DNA of 64,000 bases from Mesostigma viride (Eukaryota > Streptophyta > Mesostigmatophyceae > Mesostigmatales > Mesostigmataceae), in assembly GCA_009746045.1 (NCBI GenBank), contig RPFO01000080.1, forward strand, positions 974,920-1,038,919, written 5' to 3'. This document shows positions 31,004-40,644 of this stretch, piece after piece. Numbering within the stretch: position 1 is the first letter of the stretch; every line of letters starts with the position of its first letter. A model generated the notes under the pieces. The model was not told the DNA's origin. It was given only the letters and a program-made list of their open reading frames with translations, and did no database searches. The translations under genes and the position numbers were made by a program.

Positions 31004-31981
31004 TCACTTGCGCCCGAAGAGCGTAGGAATTCCCTCAGTAATGAGAAGGTCAAGCACGCCGCGGAGGAACTGCTTCTCCTCGGCTCTGTTCATGGGCTGC
31101 AAGTTGACTCCAAAGGGGACAAACTCGTCCCTCTGGTCTTTGGGTTTTTCCAGGAGCTTCTTCAAGCCGTTGTCTTGGCTGTACCCCTCCAAGAGGATCT
31201 TCGCCTTGAAGGGCGCGTTCCTTGCGCAATTGTGGCAGCGGACGCGGATCTGGTCCGAGAACTGGTCCGGGACAATATAGGCAGACATGACGTCGTGCAA
31301 GAACCTCACCGTGCAGGTGGAGCACTCCTTCGGGGGCCAACAGCTCGCAACGTTCGAGTTCTGCAGGTAGAGAGAAGTCCCTTGCTCCCCGGCCTGCGTG
31401 TCCATCTTCCAGTCCCTCACGAAACTCTGCACGAGCTCGTTCTCCTTTTCTGTTCTGACTTCGTTGTCGGCCACCTTCAACTTGCGAATTGCGATCACGA
31501 CCTTCTTTTGGTAGCAGGGCTCGCACAGAGTGGTCTTGTTGCGCATATGCTGCGTTGCAGGCGTATCGTGGACGAAGGCAGCTCCAGTGACGTACGACAT
31601 GCACTCCACGCACCAATAGGAGCGGCGAGGTGGCGTATCTTGCTCAGGGACTCGGTAGCGCATGAGCGAATCCGAGTACTTGTGCACGAAGTCGGCGATT
31701 TGAGGGATGGCCTTGACGCAGCCATCGCACTTGCACTCGACGGAGCCTTGGTCGTTTTTGAAGAGGTAGAAAAAGTCCGTCGGCATGTGGAAACAGGTGT
31801 CGCAGATACGCGGCCTCACCAAGTCGAAAGCGGAGTCCTTGACGGGGTTCGACTCGTCGCTGTGCTCCACGAGGACAGGCTTCTTGCAGGCGTGCTTCTT
31901 TCGCTTGGATATGGCTGCCAAGGAGAGAGGGAACAGCGGGGTGTTGTTGAGGCGAACAGAGGACCTGGTAGCGGGAGCCAT
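31004..31981 (-). CDS. Cysteine-rich probable zinc-binding protein
   Basis: The ATG at 31981 (MAPATRSS) is preferred because the longer frame runs into the promoter. About 325 aa with paired cysteines: CDTC, CKCDGC, CVEC, CEPC, CSTC and CHNC, suggesting several zinc ribbons or a cross-brace. No named family recognised. It shares the promoter design of five other genes in this block (TATA-like TACAAAG at about 32058-32064 and CCACGGG/GTTAC words at 32080-32230). It may act in DNA binding or host manipulation, but that is a guess. Confidence 0.65.
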   Translation of the reverse strand: MAPATRSSVRLNNTPLFPLSLAAISKRKKHACKKPVLVEHSDESNPVKDSAFDLVRPRICDTCFHMPTDFFYLFKNDQGSVECKCDGCVKAIPQIADFVHKYSDSLMRYRVPEQDTPPRRSYWCVECMSYVTGAAFVHDTPATQHMRNKTTLCEPCYQKKVVIAIRKLKVADNEVRTEKENELVQSFVRDWKMDTQAGEQGTSLYLQNSNVASCWPPKECSTCTVRFLHDVMSAYIVPDQFSDQIRVRCHNCARNAPFKAKILLEGYSQDNGLKKLLEKPKDQRDEFVPFGVNLQPMNRAEEKQFLRGVLDLLITEGIPTLFGRK

Positions 31982-31989
31982 GGATGGAT

Positions 31990-32240
31990 GAGAGTGCGAG
32001 AGGGGTTGCGCGAGAGAAAACGAGAGCGAGATGGGAAACAAGTCGCAAACTTGGAGTCTTTGTACCTCTCGGGAGCGGCTGTCCACGGGGACACAGAGTT
32101 TCGGTTACTTATCCACTGGATTTCGGTTACGAGCGGCGCGGCGCTGTACGGCCTTATCCACGGGAATTCGGTTACAAACGACGCGACGCCGTACGGGCTT
32201 ATCCACAGGGTTTCAGTTACGACTTACGGATAGTGTACGG
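31990..32240 (-). promoter_or_regulatory. Promoter region of the 31.0-kb gene
   Basis: On the minus strand GGTACAAAGA (32066-32057) sits about 80 bp before the ATG, where related genes have TATAAA. Upstream are three diverged near-repeats of a unit containing TTATCCAC(A/G)GG, TTTCGGTTAC and ACGACGCG (about 32085-32225). Confidence 0.55.
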
Positions 32241-32366
32241 ACGCCGTCCTAAAATACTACTTGAAGTATTTTGCCACTTGGCATGCAATTGTGTTTGACT
32301 CATTGTTGGTATTCAAGTTTGTGTGAAAATGGTTTTTCATTAATAAAAATAATACACAAGGATCAT

Positions 32367-33248
32367 TTACTGAACCAGAGATACATCCACTTGCTTTCCA
32401 GCAACGACAATTTCAGTGGAAGGATTGGCCTTGGCCATCTCGGCGTGCATCCTAGCAATGTGGTCTTCCCGGATCCTCTGGCACTGCTCCTGCCAGGCAC
32501 GTTTCTCAGCATCCTGAATCTCCCCCCAAGCCGCCTGAGTCTTGAGTTGAATTTCCTTGATTTTTGCAGGGGTTTCCTCGAGCTGGCTAGCGGAAGTCAG
32601 GTACGTGGTGATAGGCGTCCATGAACCGGGCATGGGGAGGTGAAACTTGGCATGAACTTTCTCCAAGCGCGTCTTCGGCGCGCCGGGGGCGGAGGGAACC
32701 ATATCCGCCTGGGCAACGTTGAACATCACAGACCAATCCAGCACGGAGTAGGCCGGAGCCCAGATGATGCCCACCTTGAGAATCGGATGAGGCTGCTTGG
32801 CGGATACGGGGAAGTTGACTTTGAGCGGAATCGGGTTGCCATTCGGATCCAATTCATGATGCCAAAACGCTTCAGAGGCGAAAGGCCTTATCTTCTGAAG
32901 AACGGGCTCTTGATTTTTTTTCTTGGGCAGCATGGTCCACTCATGAGAGGGCACAGAACGGCCGTTCTTGAGCTGAGTCGGGGAAACGAGCGCGCAGTGG
33001 GCAAAAAGCATTTCCAAAGAGTCTGGAAAGCCCCCCATTACTGCAAATTGATCCATAACGTGAGCTGTCACCTTGGTCATGATCCTCATCCCCGTTAGCT
33101 TGGTTTGAGCCACCAGTTGACCCACCTCAGCGAACTCCCCCACGCACAAGACCCTGAACTCGGAGAAGTCACCAAATGGATCCGTTTTCTCACGGAGTTC
33201 GTAAAGCTCTGGGACTTGGTACACTGTATAAACGATCTGGTCGGCCAT
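32367..33248 (-). CDS. Unrecognised protein of the shared-promoter gene set
   Basis: 293 aa starting MADQIVYT at 33248. Mixed alpha/beta composition with a helical, Gln/Glu/Lys-rich C-terminal third (WGEIQDAEKRAWQEQ). No cysteine clusters, signal peptide or membrane segment. Divergent from the gene at 34032 across a 780-bp regulatory region. No family recognised. Confidence 0.65.
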   Translation of the reverse strand: MADQIVYTVYQVPELYELREKTDPFGDFSEFRVLCVGEFAEVGQLVAQTKLTGMRIMTKVTAHVMDQFAVMGGFPDSLEMLFAHCALVSPTQLKNGRSVPSHEWTMLPKKKNQEPVLQKIRPFASEAFWHHELDPNGNPIPLKVNFPVSAKQPHPILKVGIIWAPAYSVLDWSVMFNVAQADMVPSAPGAPKTRLEKVHAKFHLPMPGSWTPITTYLTSASQLEETPAKIKEIQLKTQAAWGEIQDAEKRAWQEQCQRIREDHIARMHAEMAKANPSTEIVVAGKQVDVSLVQ

Positions 33249-33324
33249 AGCTGAGAGAGAGAGAGAGAGTTAGAGATCAGGTGCTAGTGAGAGCGAGGTG
33301 AGAGCCCCGTGGTCGTGCACCGGG

Positions 33325-33331
33325 TTTTATA
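33325..33331 (-). promoter_or_regulatory. TATA box (TATAAAA)
   Basis: GGTATAAAACCCGG on the minus strand, about 78 bp before the ATG at 33248, in the same position as in the related genes. Confidence 0.7.
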
Positions 33332-33379
33332 CCTTCCAGGCCGCCGGGCGGTTACAAAGTGCTGAATTAGCCACGTAGC

Positions 33380-33880
33380 CACTTTTCGGCCGTTACTGGG
33401 CCGCGGTCCACCACGGGGGTATTTATTTTCGCGGCCACGCTGCCACGGGAGAACTTTCCGGCGGTTACTTTGTCCACGCGGACAGGGTTTTTGCGGTTAC
33501 GGAACCACGGGGGAAAATATCTATCGGTTACGCTGTCCACGGGGACAGGGTTTTCGCGGCCACGCAGCCACGGGAAAAAATATCCGGCGGTTACTTTGTC
33601 CACGGGGAAACTTTTGCGCGGTTACGGAATCGGATAGTTACAGTTACGCCGCCGCGGAAAAAAATCCCGTGGCCTTCCACGGTCCACGGGGACAAGACAG
33701 TTACGGTTACGCTTCTAGAAGAAAAAAATCCCGTGGTCGCCAGTGTCCACGTGGACAAGATATTTACGGTTACGCTTCTAGAAGAAAATTCCCGTGGTCG
33801 CCAGTGTCCACGGGGCACTTTTACGCGGTTACGACGACGGTTACGGTTGCACGCGCCTATCTAGCGGCTCGTGGCGAGCC
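33380..33880. promoter_or_regulatory. Array of CCACGGG / GTTAC words between divergent genes
   Basis: Many copies of CCACGGGG or CCCGTGG alternate with GCGGTTAC, CGGTTAC or GTTACGG. Two near-identical tandem segments of about 70 bp (GTTACGCTTCTAGAAGAAAA, then TCCCGTGGTCGCCAGTGTCC) lie at about 33705-33830. The array fills the space between the two TATA boxes, as expected of upstream activating sites, though an origin role is possible. Confidence 0.7.
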
Positions 33881-33944
33881 ACGAAGCGATATGCGGACTT
33901 CAGCACTCGACCACGGGAGATCTCGTCAAGAAGTGGCAGCAAGG

Positions 33945-33951
33945 TATAAAA
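33945..33951 (+). promoter_or_regulatory. TATA box (TATAAAA)
   Basis: AAGGTATAAAAGCC, 87 bp before the ATG at 34032, followed by a pyrimidine-rich leader (CTCGTCTCGCCACTCGCATC). Confidence 0.7.
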
Positions 33952-34031
33952 GCCGCCTCCCTACCTCGTCTCGCCACTCGCATCCCACTCGCTCAACGCA
34001 CCCAACACTCTCCTCTCACACTTTCGCAGCT

Positions 34032-35461
34032 ATGGCGGAATACCAAGGCCCCTCGGATGTCGCCATCCTCCTGTGCGAGCGGGATATCTTCCTCAAGCGC
34101 GAAGTTTTTCTGGCCAGAGGCGAGGCGCATTTCGGCAAGTACAAGAAGCCCATCCCTTTTCTGCTCTACGAGTACAGCGGGAGGCCTTCCACCGACAAGT
34201 TCAAGCGCCATCGCACCTCCCTTCACGGCTTGAAGAATGCTCGCAGCGTTTTCCAGAAGTCCGTGCAGCTCTTCAACGATCCGCCCAAAATCCACACCAC
34301 GCCCACTCCGCGGGGTACCTTCATTACGTGGTCATGCGACGCCAAGAACTGGAACGACAAGATCGAGCTCAGCCTCAACGACGAGCTGGTGGCGAAGGCG
34401 CACATGCAGAGGGAGAAGACGATCGAGCTCCTCTGCGACACCACCAAGGAGATCTGTTGGAACGGCTTTATGCACGCGAGGAGCGAGAAGGACGCCGAGA
34501 AGCTGGGCCAGAAGCTGGACATCAAGGAGCTGGTGCGCAGGAAGGACTTTTTCGACGAGAGGCGCATCTGGCTCGAGATGAGGGAGGCGGAAGACGCCAA
34601 GATGGAGTTCAAGAACACTCCGTCGAGGTACTCCATCGACTGCGACGGGGGCAGGCCTTCCGCTTTGAAGTTCTTCGTGAACCACAACCCGAGGATGCAC
34701 TCCAACCCCATCTGGATGCTTACCAAGTCCAGGATGGAATTCAACATGTCCGCGCCTTCGGAGGAGCAGCTCGACACCAGCGAGAGCATCAAGCCGGCGA
34801 TCAAGAACATGGAGGAAGTCGTTCGCAGGCTGAGGGATATCCGGTTCAAGGTGCACATGCGGAATCCCTCCCGGGACCCGATGGAATCCGAGAGGATGGA
34901 GAAGGCCTCCGAGCACGTCCCCTATTGGGTCCACAAGGGGTTCAGGGCCTTGCCCGCTTGGTGCCTGACCCCGGTGCTGGCGGATATCAAGAAGGAGCGC
35001 GCTGCGATCCCTCTGGAGCAGAGGGTCATGTACGAGTTTCCGGTCTACCACGCGCGGTTGCAGGAGGAACTCTCGGAGGAGCTGGGGACTTCGAGAAGAA
35101 AACATATATGGATAAGGAGGATGTCGCAGAAATGCGTGCCGAGCGCTTGATGCACAAGACCATGATGCTGTCGAGGCTGTTTGAGCAGGAGGAGAGGGAG
35201 CTGCAGGAGGAGAGGAGGCAGAAGGAGAAGAAGGAGCGCGAGGAGAAGATGTTGCAGGAGGAGAGGAGGAAGGCAGAGGGCATTCCGTCCGCCTTCTGCA
35301 TGTGGCGCCAGGAGGAGCAGGCGCCAGTGGTGCGGGCTGTGGAGCAGGCGGCGCCGGTCGTGCAGATCACACAGATGATCCTGCGCAGCTCCTCGCGGAA
35401 GCGCGGGGAGATGGAGAAGATGGTGACCCGTTCTCGCGCCAAGGTGGCCAGGGTTGTGTAA
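34032..35461 (+). CDS. Unrecognised charged protein with Glu/Arg-rich coiled-coil tail; one frameshift
   Basis: Starts MAEYQGPSD at 34032. The first frame runs to 35150, but near 35085 coding character moves to the adjacent frame, which ends at 35461. Restoring frame needs one G in the GGGG run at 35084-35087. The N-terminal part is globular (YKKPIPFLLYEYSGRPSTD, WLEMREAEDAKMEF). After the shift comes a long highly charged helix (EEERELQEERRQKEKK-like, about 35180-35280) and a basic end. No family recognised. The indel may be real decay or a sequencing error. Confidence 0.6.
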
Positions 35462-35621
35462 ATTAGGATGTCCTCGTACACACTTAGTCTAGCCCCGTGA
35501 CGGGGTGTAATCTATCCTTTATTTTTTAATGAAAAAACACAAGTCCAACAATGAGCCCAATCTCAACAATGAGTCACCCAAACTTTCGCGAAAAAACACA
35601 AGTCCTAAACAGCTTAGGCAG

Positions 35622-35748
35622 GTGACAGACGCAAGCATAGTCCACGGGAGTGACAGACGCACGCATAGTCCGGCAGGTGACAGATGCGAGCATAGTCCAC
35701 GGGAGTGACAGACGCAAGCATAGTCCGGCAGGTGACGGATGCGAGAAG
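35622..35748. repeat. About 27-28-bp minisatellite (GTGACAGACGCAAGCATAGTCC)
   Basis: Five copies alternate between 28- and 27-bp spacing (starts 35622, 35650, 35677, 35705, 35732), making a 55-bp higher-order unit with CACGGGA or GGCAG linkers. The GTGACAGACGC core reappears in the left arm of the adjacent palindrome at about 35917. Confidence 0.9.
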
Positions 35749-35769
35749 CGCGACGAGGCCCGCGGCAGT

Positions 35770-37062
35770 GCGGAGTGGAGATGGAGATAGTGGAGATGCA
35801 TCTCCATACCCCCCCCTCCCTTCTCCCAAAACTTTTCTGGCAGGAAATACTCACACAAATTCCAATATTGTCCCGTGGAATCCTAACTGTCCAATTCCAA
35901 GTATTTTACGCGACCGTGACAGACGCCGGCACGGGGTGGAGATAGTGGAGATGGAGGTGGAGATAGGTACCTCCACCACTTTGACCTTTGTGTTTCGAAA
36001 AGGAGAAGGATTTTGGAGGAAAGGAACAGCGGGATCGGTTCGGGGGAGTCTCTAGGATTCTGATAAACCGGGTTTCATGACAAGTTTCTCGGTGCTCGAG
36101 AGCCAGTCCTCGGGATTCCACGGAGTGGAGATAGTGGAGATAGTGGAGATTCATCTCCATACCCCCCCCTCCTTCCAAAAACTTTTTTGGCTGGAACGGA
36201 ATGCAGTCTCTGCGGTGGCAGGTGCCGGGAAATGCTGTGAATATACATAAAATTTTATGGGCAGCAGAGAGAAATAGTTGTAAATATACAAAATTTTATG
36301 GGCAGCAGAGGGAAACTTTTATACTTCCCGTGGAATATATACAAAGTTTTATGGGCAGCAGAGAGAAACTTTTATACTTCCCGTGGAATATATGCAAAAT
36401 TTTATGGGCAGCAAAGGGAAACTTTTATACTTCCCGTGGAATATATACAAAATTTTATGGGCAGCAGAGAGAAATAGTCGTAAATATGCAAAATTTTATG
36501 GGCAGCAGAGAGACAGTGCTTGGCGGCAGACGCGAGAACTCTGGTCCAGGAAAAAGTTTTTCAAGGGAGGGGGGGGGTATGGAGATGAATCTCCACTATC
36601 TCCACTATCTCCACTCTGTCGAATGCCGAGAATTCTCCCCACCCGGTGGGAACTGGGTCGAGAGAGGGGCGGGCACGGAAAGCCAGAGTGTCGCCTGAAC
36701 GCATCCCGCTATCCGTTTCCTCCAAAATCCTTCTCCTTTTCAAAAAACAAAGGTCAAAGTCGTGGAGGTACCTATCTCCACCTCTATCTCCACTATCTCC
36801 ACTCCGTCCCCGCCCGGGAAAGTTTTTCGAGAGGAGGGGGGGGTATGGAGATGCATCTCCACTATCTCCACTATCTCCACCGCCCCGCGCACCCTCTTAT
36901 GCTGTCACTCGTCACCATCGCGTAAAATACTTATAATTGGACAGTTAGAATTCCACGGGACAATATTGGAATTTGCATGAGTATTTCCTGCCAGAAAAGT
37001 TTTGGGAGAAGGGAGGGGGGGGTATGGAGATGCATCTCCACTATCTCCACTATCTCCACCCC
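35770..37062. repeat. 1.3-kb nested palindrome
   Basis: Three pairs of inverted blocks are arranged concentrically: 35771-35912 with 36922-37061, about 35934-36015 with 36715-36805, and 36115-36190 with 36550-36625. Arms carry (GGAGATAGT)n runs, a CATACCCCCCCCTCC block and, in the outer pair, CAATATTGTCCCGTGGAATCC versus its near-complement. The centre (36240-36520) has tandem AAATTTTATGGGCAGCAGAGAGAAA units. The genes on both sides converge on it. No protein-coding sequence inside. Confidence 0.9.
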
Positions 37063-37194
37063 CTATGCCAGAATTAGAGGAGACTCATTGTGGGCACGCA
37101 TGTTTGAGACACAAGTCGAGTTTGCATTAAAAATAGGATTACGAGTTTAATAAATAGGAGAGAGGGGCTGACAGAGGTCTATTCCCCACAGTAT

Positions 37195-37944
37195 TCACAG
37201 TTTGACAGAGGCGGCCATGTCGTGCAGGCTCTTGCACGGATCGAAGGTGGCATCCAAGTCCAGATCGTCAAAGTTGCAGCCGAAGAACGTGTCATCCACG
37301 TCCAGATCCTGGCGGGGGGACTTGCTCCCCACCTCCTCCTCCTCCTCGGAGGAGGTGTAAGAGTACGAGGGGACGGAGCCTTCGAAATCGCTCATGTCGT
37401 GATCGGGAGGAGCCTGCTCCTCCTCCTCCTGCTCCTCCTGCTCCTCCTCCTCGACTTGGTCGACAGAAACGGGGGCCTCGCGATTTTCCCTGTCCATCCG
37501 GGCCAAACGGGCATTCTCCAGCTCGCGAGCGGCGTTTTCGCGGCCCAAAATCTCGTCGCGAGTCACCACCCAGGCGGCAAGCGGGTTGCCGCGAGAGAAA
37601 TCGGAGCACCGCATGGAGAGTCTGGGCAGATCCTTGACTCTGGCGCCCATCCCGTCGTGCGGAGGCTTGAAATCGCGGCGGCGGCGGGAGGGAACGCACA
37701 CCTTCTTGGGGGCGGGGAAGTTCTCCTCACGGGGCGTTTCGAAGAGCCCCATTTCGTGCTTCATCCGCTGCCATAGCTCCTCCTCCATCCTCTGCTTCTC
37801 GGCCTTGTTGCGCTTTGCGTTGGCGAGGCGTTTGGAGCGGCACTTGGAACAGCGACTCGTGCGCTTGCAACCGCGCTTGGGGAGGAACTCGGCGCTGTCC
37901 TTCGGGAATTGCAGGCCGCAATCGCGGCAGGCCGCAGTCGCCAT
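37195..37944 (-). CDS. Small zinc-finger protein with acidic C-terminus
   Basis: 249 aa starting MATAACRDCG at 37944. A CRDC ... CSKC arrangement (residues 6-9 and about 32-35) with basic surroundings suggests a four-Cys zinc finger. The middle is Arg/Lys-rich. The C-terminal 100 residues are very acidic (EEEEQEEQEEEE-type), resembling a transcriptional activator layout. Shares the TATA plus CCACGGG promoter design. Function inferred only from layout. Confidence 0.65.
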   Translation of the reverse strand: MATAACRDCGLQFPKDSAEFLPKRGCKRTSRCSKCRSKRLANAKRNKAEKQRMEEELWQRMKHEMGLFETPREENFPAPKKVCVPSRRRRDFKPPHDGMGARVKDLPRLSMRCSDFSRGNPLAAWVVTRDEILGRENAARELENARLARMDRENREAPVSVDQVEEEEQEEQEEEEQAPPDHDMSDFEGSVPSYSYTSSEEEEEVGSKSPRQDLDVDDTFFGCNFDDLDLDATFDPCKSLHDMAASVKL

Positions 37945-38016
37945 GGCAGGAAATGGAAAGGGTTCGAGAGCGTGAGAGAGAGAGCGAGAGTGCGTGCGAC
38001 GAGGAGGGCGGCGGGG

Positions 38017-38230
38017 TTTTATACCCGCGCGGTGCTCGCCTCGCCGCGTGAAAAAATTACGCGGTCGGCGGTTAGGTTCCGTTACGTGTCCGTGGACACT
38101 TATTCCGGCGCGAGACGCGCCACGTCTCCTCCGAAAACCGTTACATCCCCGTGCCGGGCCGCGGTTACGGACGGACTAAACGGCGGTTACGCGCCGACCG
38201 CCAGCCGTTACGGTACCACGGGCCGACCAG
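38017..38230 (-). promoter_or_regulatory. TATA box and upstream word array of the 37.2-kb gene
   Basis: Minus-strand TATAAAAC at 38023-38016 lies about 76 bp before the ATG at 37944. Upstream (38050-38230) are GCGGTTA, CCGTTAC, GGTTACG and CCACGGG words. The dioxygenase gene that diverges at 38346 does not show a TATA box in the matching position. Confidence 0.65.
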
Positions 38231-38345
38231 CGGGCCACGGGACGACCCAGAGCCGGTACACCGCAGGGACCCAGGAGGGGACCCAAGGGGGGCTGGAGGG
38301 GGCCCTGAGGGAATTAAAAACACGTATTCTGTTGTAACTGCGGCG

Positions 38346-39293
38346 ATGGAGGAATTGGACGACAGGGGGTTTCTCGTTATGAGGGGCGCGCTGGGAGAAT
38401 CGGATATTAAAGAAGGAGTAGCGTGCATTCGCAAGAATGAAGTCGATTACGCGGCTATGGAGTCCTTCATCCGTCAAAGAATGTTGCAGAGCGTTCGACA
38501 ACGGCTCGCGTGGGGCAAAGTCGATTTCGTCAAATTTCGAGTGAGCGACAACAACAACTCTGCGGATGCGTCGAGTTTCCACAGAGATATCATTTATCAG
38601 GGTCGCGAAAATCCGTTTACTCCGCCGTTTTACACGTGTCTCACGTATCTGGACACGACAGTGATGGAACTCATCCCCGGCTCTCACAAACGAGTCGCCT
38701 ATTCTTGGCTTGAACTCCCGAGTCTGCACGCAAGCCGATTGCAACTAGAAATGAATCCCGGAGACCTGCTCGTGTTTCACTCTTCTCTACTTCACCGCGG
38801 ACTGTTCACTGAGAAGCTAGAACATCGGCGTTTGGTGCAGGTTTTTGAGGTTTTTCTCGACCCGAAGTGCCTCTCCACCGTCGTGCACGTCAGAGGCAGG
38901 GAAGCATACAGTGATTTCATGATCCGAGCGAGTCGCACGGGAGGAATTGTAAAGTCCCTGATCGATTATCTCGCGTTTGTGAACGCTGCAAGGGGTTACG
39001 GCGTGGGATTTAGAATTCCAGAGAAGTGCGGATTGGATAACACGCTGTATTTCTCGTCCGAGGGGCTCAGAGATAGGGTGGAGATCAAGTCGGGGACGTG
39101 GCAGGAAATAAACAAGTACGTGATGAACTCGCGACTTGACTTGAGGGATCTTCCAGACGAGTCGTATTCGACGTACAATTTTCACGTGTTCATTCGAACG
39201 CCGTTGGTGTTTATGATCGTGATCACGCTGCTTTTGGCGCTGACGGGAGTGTACGGGTTCACAAAATTGTACCGTAATGTTCGGAATGCCTAA
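38346..39293 (+). CDS. Phytanoyl-CoA-dioxygenase-like 2OG-Fe(II) oxygenase with C-terminal membrane anchor
   Basis: 315 aa from the ATG at 38346. Iron-binding pattern: H79-x-D81 (SFHRDI) and a distal His in FHSSLLHRG (H150), with a 2-oxoglutarate-type Arg in EHRRL. This is the PhyH arrangement, which hydroxylates lipids or other small molecules. A hydrophobic helix at about residues 286-305 followed by basic residues would anchor it with the catalytic part facing the cytosol. PhyH-like genes occur in several giant viruses; the substrate is unknown. The membrane tail is unusual for the family. Confidence 0.75.
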   Translation: MEELDDRGFLVMRGALGESDIKEGVACIRKNEVDYAAMESFIRQRMLQSVRQRLAWGKVDFVKFRVSDNNNSADASSFHRDIIYQGRENPFTPPFYTCLTYLDTTVMELIPGSHKRVAYSWLELPSLHASRLQLEMNPGDLLVFHSSLLHRGLFTEKLEHRRLVQVFEVFLDPKCLSTVVHVRGREAYSDFMIRASRTGGIVKSLIDYLAFVNAARGYGVGFRIPEKCGLDNTLYFSSEGLRDRVEIKSGTWQEINKYVMNSRLDLRDLPDESYSTYNFHVFIRTPLVFMIVITLLLALTGVYGFTKLYRNVRNA

Positions 39294-39332
39294 ATCATTT
39301 TCGGGATAAAAATTCGTCCCTGTAAAGTATAT

Positions 39333-39434
39333 ATGCCTAAACGCGCCTGCCGAGCTATCACGAAAAAGGGCAAACGTTCCGGAAGGGGGTGCGAGGCCCA
39401 CGCCGCGTGTATAAACAGTTTCGTTGTTATATAA
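39333..39434 (+). CDS. Tiny Cys/His module protein, degenerate copy
   Basis: 33 codons: MPKRACRAITKKGKRSGRGC then CEAH-type end overlapping it (GCEAH). It matches the start of the zinc-module family at 39447, 40512 and 43867 (C-x-A/K-x-T-x-K-G) but the second Cys is missing and it stops early. Either a micro-protein or a decayed paralogue. The ATG is only 12 bp upstream of the next lineage-specific sequence block and 40 bp after the dioxygenase stop. Confidence 0.4.
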   Translation: MPKRACRAITKKGKRSGRGCEAHAACINSFVVI

Positions 39435-39446
39435 TTATATACAGCG

Positions 39447-39809
39447 ATGCCGAAAAAGTGCGGAAAGCTCACGGCGCGAAAGACAAAATGCAAAAACAAC
39501 GCCGGGAAAAACGGCGTTTGCGCGGTGCACGCCTCTCACACCGCTCGATCCATAAACGCACTACTCCCAGTTACAGGGAATTTGTTGGATCCACACCACC
39601 GACCCGTTGATAACATGCCCCTTTTGGGCCAAATGCTTCCCGAGCTGCCGTTAAGGCCTGTGACTGCGCGTCGACTTTATCGCCCTTCTGCAGAACTTTT
39701 GGGTGCGGCGTCCACAGAAAGCCGGGCTTCTACTACACTTCCGGGTCATCTTACAATGAACGTGCATCAAAATCGCGCCACGAGGAAACGCCATGCCAGG
39801 AGGCGTTAA
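39447..39809 (+). CDS. Small Cys/His zinc-module protein
   Basis: 120 aa. The N-terminus fits C-x9-C-x9-C-x2-H (CGKLTARKTKC ... CAVH), a compact module I recall as common in giant-virus proteins (DUF5763-like; name not verified). The rest is basic and low in complexity, ending RKRHARRR. Likely nucleic-acid binding, but this is inference. Confidence 0.6.
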   Translation: MPKKCGKLTARKTKCKNNAGKNGVCAVHASHTARSINALLPVTGNLLDPHHRPVDNMPLLGQMLPELPLRPVTARRLYRPSAELLGAASTESRASTTLPGHLTMNVHQNRATRKRHARRR

Positions 39810-39822
39810 GTCCTGTTTGGGG

Positions 39823-40512
39823 TTAATAGTGTTGCCCGGTTATTTGTTTGTACATATCTTCCAAAGCAGACCGCCGTTCGGCTAAAGCAGCTTGATTTTT
39901 CACATTTTGTATCGTGCGTTCTGACTGACTTGCGACCTGGTTAAGTAATAAATCATGTTCAGCGCTCCATTTTTTATGATCTTCAGTCTCCTGCATGCTT
40001 GCTACGGGTCTTTGGAACCAAGTCCGGGGCTGCAAGAGACGAAACGGAGGACGCTGCGAAACGAAGCGGAACCCCGGCTCTGGTGGCGGGTGGTTGGCAG
40101 AAAAATCTTCCAAGTCGAGTTGAGCTGTATCTCTTGCAACTCTCGCTTCATTCAACTCAGCGGCTAACGCATTTTGGGTTTGTTTGTTATTAAACAGCAT
40201 CGCTTCAGGAACGCGGGATCTTAACGTTGTGCTGGACGCTTGCAAGTTCATTCTGCTTTCGGGGTCGAGAATTGCGACGACCTGGTTAAACGGTTCGGGG
40301 TTCATCAACTCAAGCGGTGACTGCCCGGCTATAGGGTCGGAACGTTCGGAGCTATAGGGCCCAGCTATAGGGCCCTTTGTTTTTACGCGATGCCTGCGAG
40401 GCTTCGATCGCTTGCTCATAGTAGCGTGTTGTGTGCATTTAATGCTTCTTTTTCCGCAACAGGAACGCGTGCACTGACGCCCTTTGGCCGTAAACGCGCG
40501 ACACCTGGACAT
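39823..40512 (-). CDS. Zinc-module protein with F-box-like segment and coiled coil
   Basis: 229 aa. Residues 4-28 repeat the module (CRAFTAKGRQC ... CTQH). Then a basic linker, then about residues 68-100 (LELMNPEPFNQVVAILDPES) resemble an F-box, which in viruses recruits host ubiquitin ligases. The C-terminal half is helical with heptad character (SQSERTIQNVKNQAALAERR). Convergent with 39447-39809, stops 13 bp apart. Confidence 0.6.
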   Translation of the reverse strand: MSRCRAFTAKGRQCTRSCCGKRSIKCTQHATMSKRSKPRRHRVKTKGPIAGPYSSERSDPIAGQSPLELMNPEPFNQVVAILDPESRMNLQASSTTLRSRVPEAMLFNNKQTQNALAAELNEARVARDTAQLDLEDFSANHPPPEPGFRFVSQRPPFRLLQPRTWFQRPVASMQETEDHKKWSAEHDLLLNQVASQSERTIQNVKNQAALAERRSALEDMYKQITGQHY

Positions 40513-40644
40513 TTATAGAAAGTAGAGCAAAAAAAAACACTGACTTCTTCAGAATTTGTGAGTTACTATCGACCAATAAGCAAAGGACAAAGTATACTAC
40601 ACAACTTGTGTGTAAAGTATGCAACTTCGTGTAAGAACGCGTTC

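Noticed and set aside
31175-32233. 352-codon plus-strand ORF
   Set aside because: Antisense to the cysteine-rich gene, whose frame has regular CxxC pairs and a promoter; the plus frame is Val/Leu/Arg-rich shadow.
34332-35105. 257-codon minus-strand ORF
   Set aside because: Antisense shadow of the 34.0-kb gene.
37222-37776. Leu-rich plus-strand ORF with a poly-Leu run
   Set aside because: Antisense of the acidic Glu-rich tail of the 37.2-kb gene; the apparent membrane segment is an artefact.
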